Origin: JASLDZ01 sp964242625
GTDB lineage: Bacteria > Pseudomonadota > Alphaproteobacteria > Caulobacterales > Caulobacteraceae
DNA length: 64,000 nt
Direction of reading: 5' to 3'
Assembly: GCA_964242625.1 (NCBI GenBank)
Contig: CAXTAO010000001.1
Location: 1-64,000, forward strand
This document shows, piece by piece, positions 58,945 to 64,000 of this stretch (position 1 is the stretch's first letter; each line of letters starts with the position of its first letter). A model generated the notes under the pieces. The model searched no databases. It was not told the DNA's origin and saw only the letters and a program-made list of their open reading frames with translations. Made by a program: the position numbers and the translations under genes.

Positions 58945-59313
58945 CTACTTGCGGATCCAGCCGCCCCCGGCCGGTCGGTAGTACTGGCCGGGCGGCATGC
59001 GCGAGAGGAGCTGTCGGTAGGCGGCCTCGCCTGCGGCCGACACGGTGGTGCCCGCGGCGGCGGCGGCGGCGCGGTAGGCGCCCGCGCGGCCCGCGTTGAT
59101 CTCGGCCACCGCAGCGCGCGTCGCGGCGTCCGCCCCGCCCACGACGCCGATGTATCCGTCGGCCTGTTCACCGACCTGGCCGGAGGCCTTGGCGGCGTCC
59201 ACCGTCGCCTTGGCCGAGCTCTGCGCCCAAGCGCGGGGCGCCGGGAGAAGGCCGGCCGAGGCGGCGGCGAGCCCGAGCGCGAACGCCAGGGCGAGGGGTC
59301 GGAGACGGGTCAT
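58945..59313 (-). CDS. ydbL: YdbL (DUF1318) periplasmic protein
   Basis: A 122-residue DUF1318 protein with a signal peptide (LALAFALGLAAASAG, cleaved near AWAQ). The typical DUF1318 core is AKATVDAAKASGQVGEQADGYIG, then AAVAEINAGRAGAYRAAA and the C-terminal GGWIRK. In E. coli, YdbL works with YnbE and YdbH in lipid movement between the membranes, apparently as a chaperone-like partner. GAGG precedes the ATG. It is the last gene of the ydbH-ynbE-ydbL operon, 26 bp after ynbE. Confidence 0.9.
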   Translation of the reverse strand: MTRLRPLALAFALGLAAASAGLLPAPRAWAQSSAKATVDAAKASGQVGEQADGYIGVVGGADAATRAAVAEINAGRAGAYRAAAAAAGTTVSAAGEAAYRQLLSRMPPGQYYRPAGGGWIRK

Positions 59314-59339
59314 GGGAGCGATCCTCGTCACGGGGTCGG

Positions 59340-59519
59340 TCAGAAAAGGTTGGGGTTCTGCTGGATGAGGCTCTGAACCTCCTTGTCCAGCTTCACGCGA
59401 ACGTCGGCGTCGAGCTTGGCGTAGATGCTGATGGGCGCCACCTCCACCTTGATGGTGGGCGTGCAGGCGGCCGCCAGCAACGCCGCCGCGATCGCGAGGG
59501 GGAGGGCCGCCGGTCTCAT
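59340..59519 (-). CDS. ynbE: YnbE outer-membrane lipoprotein
   Basis: A 59-residue lipoprotein, under the usual length cut for gene finding. The signal ends in a lipobox (LLAAAC, Cys19). The mature part CTPTIKVEVAPISIYAKL, then DADVRVKLDKEVQSLIQQ and NPNLF, matches the YnbE family well. In E. coli, YnbE in the outer membrane pairs with YdbH to bridge the envelope. The ATG overlaps the ydbH stop as ATGA. Confidence 0.9.
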   Translation of the reverse strand: MRPAALPLAIAAALLAAACTPTIKVEVAPISIYAKLDADVRVKLDKEVQSLIQQNPNLF

Positions 59520-62500
59520 GGTCGCGCGTCCTCCCGGGCCTGCGCCGCCGTCTTGGCGGGCGCCGGCTGAACCTGCGCTGAACCGGCTGGCGGCGCCAGC
59601 CCGCCATAGGCCTGCATGAGCTCGTCGAAGTTCAAGGAGGTGTCGAGCGTCAGGTTCACCTCCGTGCCCTTGGGCAGGGGGATCGACCGCTGGAACGCGC
59701 GCCCGCGCAGGAGGTCGAGGAGGCCCACCCGCGGCGGCCGTCCGACCGCCGGGTCGTGGCGACCCTTGACGTGGAACACGATCCCGAGCCGCCCGCCCGC
59801 CCGGCTGGCCACGGTCGCATCGAGTTCGCTGAAGGCGAGGTCCTCCAGCGCCTGCAGGGCGAAATCCTCGGCGGCCGAGGGGGGCTGGCCGGGAGCGGCG
59901 CCCGTCGCCACGCCTGTCAGCGCCTCGCGCCGCAGCGTCAGCCGGCCCGGCCCCTGGGCGGCGAGCCGCCCGTCGGTGAAGCGCACGCCCGCGGGGCCGA
60001 TGGAGAACGGCAGACGGCCGCCCACGCGCGCCTCCAGCTTCACCGCCTGCGAGAGGTTCAGGGCGTCCACCAGCCGCCCGAGCTCGACGCCGTCGGCGTG
60101 CGCGACGCCCTGCAGCACCGCCCCGGGCAGGAGGCCGATCCGCATGGGCTCGAGGCTCACCCGGCCACCCGCCAGTTCCGCGTCAGCTTCCGCGAGGTCG
60201 AGGGCGTCGCCGCCCAGCGTGAAAAGCGCGTGCAGGTCGGTGAGCGGGGTGACCGCCTCCAGCCGGTCGGCTGTGACCCGCTGTCCGGGCGGGGAGGCGA
60301 GGGGGGCGAGGGCGGTGAGGACGAGGTCGGTCCGCACGCCCTTGAGGAGGCCCGCGGGCGTGCGGACGTCGAGGCCCGAGGTGGTCGCCCGCACCCGCGA
60401 CGTCGTCTCCGCGCCGCGCCAGGCGAGGTCGAGCCGGACGGAGAGCGGGCCGGCGACGTCGCGGCCGAGCGCGGCCACGCCCGGTGTGACGGCGGCGGGC
60501 TGCAGGCCGTCGACGGCGAAGATGAGATTCGGCGCATCCAGCGCCAAGCTTCCCGCGCCGGACGCGACGTCCTGGGCGAGCGTCAGCCGGCCGAGCGGGT
60601 GGGCGGGCGCGGCCAGCGCGATGTCGAAGCCGCCGGTCCAACGCTGGTCGCGCAGGCTCAAGGCGCCCGCGGCTCGCAGCGGCCGGAACCGGAGGGGTGC
60701 GGTGGTGTCGGTCACCTGTGCGCGTACGGCCTGGAGCTCACCCTCAAGCCGCGCGGCGCGGCCTTCGAAGCGCGCCCGTCCGGACGCCTCGGCGAAGGCG
60801 AGCTGCCCCCCGGGCGCACGGGCCGAGGCGTCGCGCAGCTCGGCCTGCACGCGCCAGCCGTCGCCGGTCGTGGCGAAGGCCGGCGCGCCCGGCGCGGCGC
60901 ATACCCGTACGCGCACCGCCGACGCGAGCGGCGCCGGGCCGTCGCCGGCGAGGCGCTCCAGGGCGACGTCGGCGCACTGCGAGAGCCGCACGGCCGCACG
61001 CCCCGGCGCGAGCGCGAGCGCTCCCTTTGCCGCAAGCCGCACGCCCCTGGCGGGGCCGGCGGAGCCAGACGCGGCGAGCGTCACGAGGGCGGAGGCGTAG
61101 CCGCCGTCGACCCGCAGCTGCGACACCGCGAGGTTCGCCACGGGGAAGCCGCCGCCCGTGAGGCCGAGGGCGCCTGCGCCCACCACCGCTCCACGCCCGC
61201 CCTCGGCCCGTGAACCCGCCGCGAGCGTCAGCCGCCCGCCGCCCGCCGCCTCGATGCGCGCGGGCGCCGCCAGCGCGACGCGCCAGCCCCGGTCGCCCAT
61301 CGCCCCCGACACGCGCGGTATCGAGAGCCGCACGGAAGTCAGCGCGCGTGAGAGCGCCGGGCGAAGGTCCGCGCCGTAGGGACCGGGAGCTGCGCGCTGG
61401 GCGAGCTCGGCGGCGCGGCGCCGGTCGACGCCGGCCTCGGCCGCGAGGCTCGCCTCACCGCTGAGGCGCACCGGCGTCCCGCCGCGCCATTCGGCGCCGC
61501 CCCGGGCCGTGAGGCCGAGCGCGCCCAGCCGGACCGCGCCCGCCGCGCCCGTCGCGGCGCCGCCGGCCGCCCGCGCTGTCGCGTCCCCGTCCAGGCGGAG
61601 GTCGCCCCCAGTGAGCTCCACGTGTCGCGCCGCTACGCGCAGGCTGGGCGCGTCCAGGCTCACGGCGGCGCGGGCCGCCTGTCCCGACAGGTGCGCCGTC
61701 GCGGCCTCCAGGGTCCCCGCTCCCGCGAAGCTCGGGCGTGCGGTGGCGAGCCTGCCGTCGAGGACGAGGGTCGTGACGGGAGCGTCGGCGCGGACCGGGC
61801 CGCCTACCGCCTTCGCCCGCGCAACGATCGCAAGGCGGAGGGGCCCGGCCCAGGGATCCGCCGCCTTCGGTCGGTAGGCCAACGCCGCCCGGCCGGTCAG
61901 CCGGGGGCTGCGCACGGCGACCGTCGCGTTGCCCACCGACGCCGCCTCGAACGCGAAGTCGGCGAGGAGGCGTTCGGCCCCGTCGGCCCGCAGGTGCGCG
62001 ACGCCGCCGAGCGTGTCGGCGCGCCAGCCCGCGGCCGCGAGGCGCGTTGGGGCGAGGCGCAGGTCCGCCCGCTTCAGGGCGCCCCCGAGGACCGCCGCGT
62101 CGACCGCCGCCTCAATCATGCCCTGCGGCGCGTGGACCCGCACGCGGCCGTCCAGGACGTCGACGTCCGGGGCAGGCCCGCCCCCCGGAGGCGCGCGGCG
62201 CGCGTCGTCCACCAGCGGCTGCAGCGCGCCGAGGTCGAGGCGTCGACCGTCCCAGCGGACGTCGAGGCGCGGCCGCACCAGCCTAAGACGCGTCAGCCGG
62301 GGCGCGACCAGCCCCGTCGGCGGCGCGAACTCGGCGCGGAAATGCTCCACCACGAGCGCCGGCGCTCCTGGCGGTCCCAACCGCAGCGAGCCTTCCACCG
62401 CGCGGGCGTCGAGCCGCGTCAGCGTCACCGCGGCGGGCACGCCAAGCCGTCGAAGGTAGTCGACCGCCCAGCGCGCGCCCAGCGTGTTGCGTTCCGCCCA

Positions 62501-62599
62501 CAGCGTCGCGAGCCCGATCCCCGCCAAGAGGGCGCAGACCGCGGCGCCCGCCGCCAGCCGTCGGCGCATGCGAGGGAGGGGAGCGCCGGGAGCGGCCAT
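59516..62599 (-). CDS. ydbH: YdbH-type AsmA-like intermembrane lipid transport protein
   Basis: A 1027-residue protein. It has one N-terminal membrane helix (LAAGAAVCALLAGIGLATLWA) and then a very long periplasmic beta-groove of the AsmA-like superfamily, seen as many alternating polar/hydrophobic strands. The C-terminal part (about 830-1010) has the YdbH family pattern: ADAELAGGRVSLEP, LVDALNLSQAVKLEARVGGRLPF, LEDLAFSELDATV and LDTSLNFDELMQAYGGL. Together with YnbE and YdbL it should move phospholipid across the periplasm. The start at 62599 follows GGGAGG very closely; the ATG at 62569 is an alternative. Confidence 0.9.
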   Translation of the reverse strand: MAAPGAPLPRMRRRLAAGAAVCALLAGIGLATLWAERNTLGARWAVDYLRRLGVPAAVTLTRLDARAVEGSLRLGPPGAPALVVEHFRAEFAPPTGLVAPRLTRLRLVRPRLDVRWDGRRLDLGALQPLVDDARRAPPGGGPAPDVDVLDGRVRVHAPQGMIEAAVDAAVLGGALKRADLRLAPTRLAAAGWRADTLGGVAHLRADGAERLLADFAFEAASVGNATVAVRSPRLTGRAALAYRPKAADPWAGPLRLAIVARAKAVGGPVRADAPVTTLVLDGRLATARPSFAGAGTLEAATAHLSGQAARAAVSLDAPSLRVAARHVELTGGDLRLDGDATARAAGGAATGAAGAVRLGALGLTARGGAEWRGGTPVRLSGEASLAAEAGVDRRRAAELAQRAAPGPYGADLRPALSRALTSVRLSIPRVSGAMGDRGWRVALAAPARIEAAGGGRLTLAAGSRAEGGRGAVVGAGALGLTGGGFPVANLAVSQLRVDGGYASALVTLAASGSAGPARGVRLAAKGALALAPGRAAVRLSQCADVALERLAGDGPAPLASAVRVRVCAAPGAPAFATTGDGWRVQAELRDASARAPGGQLAFAEASGRARFEGRAARLEGELQAVRAQVTDTTAPLRFRPLRAAGALSLRDQRWTGGFDIALAAPAHPLGRLTLAQDVASGAGSLALDAPNLIFAVDGLQPAAVTPGVAALGRDVAGPLSVRLDLAWRGAETTSRVRATTSGLDVRTPAGLLKGVRTDLVLTALAPLASPPGQRVTADRLEAVTPLTDLHALFTLGGDALDLAEADAELAGGRVSLEPMRIGLLPGAVLQGVAHADGVELGRLVDALNLSQAVKLEARVGGRLPFSIGPAGVRFTDGRLAAQGPGRLTLRREALTGVATGAAPGQPPSAAEDFALQALEDLAFSELDATVASRAGGRLGIVFHVKGRHDPAVGRPPRVGLLDLLRGRAFQRSIPLPKGTEVNLTLDTSLNFDELMQAYGGLAPPAGSAQVQPAPAKTAAQAREDARP

Positions 62600-62720
62600 G
62601 CCTCCCTGTGGCGAGGCGCGCCGACCGGCGCAATCGGCAGGTGGTCGCGCCGCCCCGCGGTTGGCGCCGCGTCGCTGGCGTGGCTGATGGCGCGCGACGT
62701 CTGTGCGGAGATGGGTCGGG

Positions 62721-63680
62721 ATGACGGAAACGACGCACGCGGGCGGGTTCCTCGCCATCGACTGGGGCACGACGCGACTGCGCGCCTGGGTGGTCGACGG
62801 CGCGGGCCGCGCGGGAGCGCGGCGCGACTTCGATCTCGGCGTCGGCCGTCTCGCCCCCGGCGAAGCGGCCGAGCGCTTCCGCGCGGAGGTGCGGCCGGCG
62901 CTCGGCGCCGAGCGCCTGCCCGTCTTGATGGCGGGCATGATCGGCTCGACCCTCGGCTGGCGCGAGGCCCCCTACCTCGACTGCCCGGTCGACGCGGCCG
63001 CCCTGGCGCGAGGGCTCCTGCGCATCCCCGGAGAGCCTGCGCCCACAGCCATCGCGCCCGGCCTGCGCTGCCGCCGCCCCGACCTGGACGCCCCCGACGT
63101 GATGCGCGGCGAGGAGGTGCAGGTCATGGGCTGGCTCGCCCTCGACCCGGCGCGCGGCCACGGGCGTCGGCTCGTCTGCCATCCCGGCACCCACGCCAAG
63201 TGGGTGGATGTGGAGGACGGGCGCGTGGTCCGCTTCCTCACCAGCATGACCGGCGAGCTGTACGAGCTCCTCACGACGCGCAGCACGCTGCGCGGCGACC
63301 CCGCGCTCGCCCCGCCTGGCCCGGAGGCGGCCGACGCGGCTTTCGATCGAGGGGTGGACGCCGCGGGCGACGGCGCGGGCGCGCTGTCGCGCCTCTTTAC
63401 CGCCCGCTCCCTCGTGGTGGGCGGCGGCATGGACCGGGCGCTTGCCCCCGCCTATCTGTCAGGGCTCCTGATCGGCGCGGACGTCGCGGCGAGCCCCGCG
63501 GCGCTGGGCTTCGGCGCGCAGACGGAGGTGGCGCTCGTCGGCGCGCCCGCGCTCACCCGCCTCTACGCCCGTGCGCTCGGTCGCCATGACGTGCGCACGA
63601 CCGAAACGGAGGGGGACGCCGCGGTGCTGGCCGGTCTCGTCGCCCTCCACGCCGCCGTTCAGCAAGGACCCGACGCATGA
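62721..63680 (+). CDS. dgoK: 2-dehydro-3-deoxygalactonokinase
   Basis: A 319-residue DgoK that phosphorylates 2-keto-3-deoxy-galactonate. The N-terminus LAIDWGTTRLRAWVVDG is the ASKHA-like phosphate site; GMIGSTLGWREAPYL and VCHPGTHAKWVDV follow, with FLTSMTGELYELL and LVVGGGMDRAL further on. The ATG at 62721 is preferred over a GTG at 62703. The stop overlaps the dgoA start as ATGA. With DgoA it completes the DeLey-Doudoroff route for galactose or galactonate, yielding pyruvate and glyceraldehyde 3-phosphate. Confidence 0.93.
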   Translation: MTETTHAGGFLAIDWGTTRLRAWVVDGAGRAGARRDFDLGVGRLAPGEAAERFRAEVRPALGAERLPVLMAGMIGSTLGWREAPYLDCPVDAAALARGLLRIPGEPAPTAIAPGLRCRRPDLDAPDVMRGEEVQVMGWLALDPARGHGRRLVCHPGTHAKWVDVEDGRVVRFLTSMTGELYELLTTRSTLRGDPALAPPGPEAADAAFDRGVDAAGDGAGALSRLFTARSLVVGGGMDRALAPAYLSGLLIGADVAASPAALGFGAQTEVALVGAPALTRLYARALGRHDVRTTETEGDAAVLAGLVALHAAVQQGPDA

Positions 63681-64000
63681 CCCTCGACGACGCCCTGGCC
63701 GAAGCGCCCATCGTCGCCATCATCCGCGGCGTCCAGCCCGACGAGGCGGTCGCCGTGGGCGAGGCGCTGGTCGCCGCCGGAGTGCGAGTGATCGAGACGC
63801 CGCTGAACTCGCCCGACCCGTTCACTTCCATCCGCCGGCTCGCCGAAGCGCTGGGCGACCGCGCGGTGGTGGGGGCGGGCACGGTCCTCAGCCCCGAGGC
63901 GGTGGAGCGCGTGGTCGACGCGGGCGGCCGCATCGTGGTCTCGCCCGACACGCGGCCGGAGGTGATCGCGCGCACGGTCGAGCGGGGCCTGGACTCGCTG
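63677..64000 (+). CDS. dgoA: 2-dehydro-3-deoxy-6-phosphogalactonate aldolase (N-terminal part, cut by window end)
   Basis: The first 108 residues of a KDPG/KDPGal-type class I aldolase. Visible family marks are PIVAIIRGVQPDEAV at 11-25, the Glu in VRVIETPLNSPDP, and VVGAGTVLSPEAVE. The Schiff-base lysine would lie beyond the window end. The ATGA overlap with dgoK shows a common operon. NSPDP after the Glu fits the galactonate rather than the gluconate subgroup. Confidence 0.9.
   Translation, partial: MTLDDALAEAPIVAIIRGVQPDEAVAVGEALVAAGVRVIETPLNSPDPFTSIRRLAEALGDRAVVGAGTVLSPEAVERVVDAGGRIVVSPDTRPEVIARTVERGLDSL

Noticed and set aside
58819..59376. Plus-strand frame of 185 codons over ydbL
   Set aside because: Antisense to a clear DUF1318 gene; no domain or start signal.

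Overview
The window is a very GC-rich (roughly 70%) piece of an alphaproteobacterial chromosome. It begins inside a photosynthesis gene cluster: the end of bchY, then bchZ, pufB, pufA, pufL and pufM. It also carries two large TonB-dependent receptors, many secreted glycosidases, a receptor/TPR-sulfotransferase/prolyl-hydroxylase module and a flavin-dependent halogenase next to a receptor. That mix points to an aerobic anoxygenic phototroph of the Caulobacterales or Sphingomonadales type with a strong appetite for plant and algal polysaccharides. The assignment is inferred from gene content; there is no rRNA or marker gene to settle it.

Layout. 1-5500: bchY(partial)-bchZ-pufBALM on the plus strand, with no pufQ and no pufC, facing tspO. 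5600-7900: a PsiF-repeat protein and a DEAD-box helicase. 8000-15000: a pentose island (sugar-acid dehydratase, aldose 1-epimerase, FucP-type permease, FadR-type regulator, GH51 arabinofuranosidase). 15000-24150: housekeeping and envelope genes (GIY-YIG, DUF445, DUF1223, molybdopterin oxidoreductase with cytochrome b, AraC regulator, a two-component system with an odd sensor kinase, an NTF2-like protein). 24150-28240: divergent GH31 and GH35 enzymes sharing an operator-like region. 28290-30370: TonB-like, OmpA-like and CsbD-like proteins. 30368-31131: 764 bp without a convincing gene. 31132-37381: TonB receptor, TPR-sulfotransferase, prolyl 4-hydroxylase and a small secreted protein. 37406-55196: an alpha-glucan locus (GH65-phosphoglucomutase fusion, LacI regulator, MFS permease, two six-hairpin glycosidases, DUF6445-like protein, second TonB receptor, halogenase, GH31 alpha-glucosidase). 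55203-58150: a TpsB/FhaC-type outer-membrane transporter coupled to a low-complexity lipoprotein. 58312-62599: a 49-codon gene coupled to a PilZ gene, then ydbH-ynbE-ydbL. 62721-end: dgoK and the start of dgoA.

How the genes work together. BchYZ are two of the three subunits of chlorophyllide a reductase, and PufBALM make the LH1 antenna and the reaction-centre core. The carbohydrate genes read as uptake and digestion systems. Receptors bring oligosaccharides through the outer membrane, exported glycosidases trim them, MFS permeases import the sugars, and the dehydratase plus the DgoK/DgoA enzymes feed sugar acids to central metabolism. Arabinofuranosidase, alpha-xylosidase-like GH31 and GH35 beta-galactosidase together match the side chains of xyloglucan or arabinogalactan. 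The second locus matches alpha-glucans.

The least explained items are the TpsB/lipoprotein pair, the cluster of overlapping inverted repeats before pufB, the sensor kinase with a Gly/Pro-rich periplasmic insert of about 195 residues, a repeated LacI-type operator 5 kb apart, and two genes under 60 codons that sit in tightly overlapping operons.
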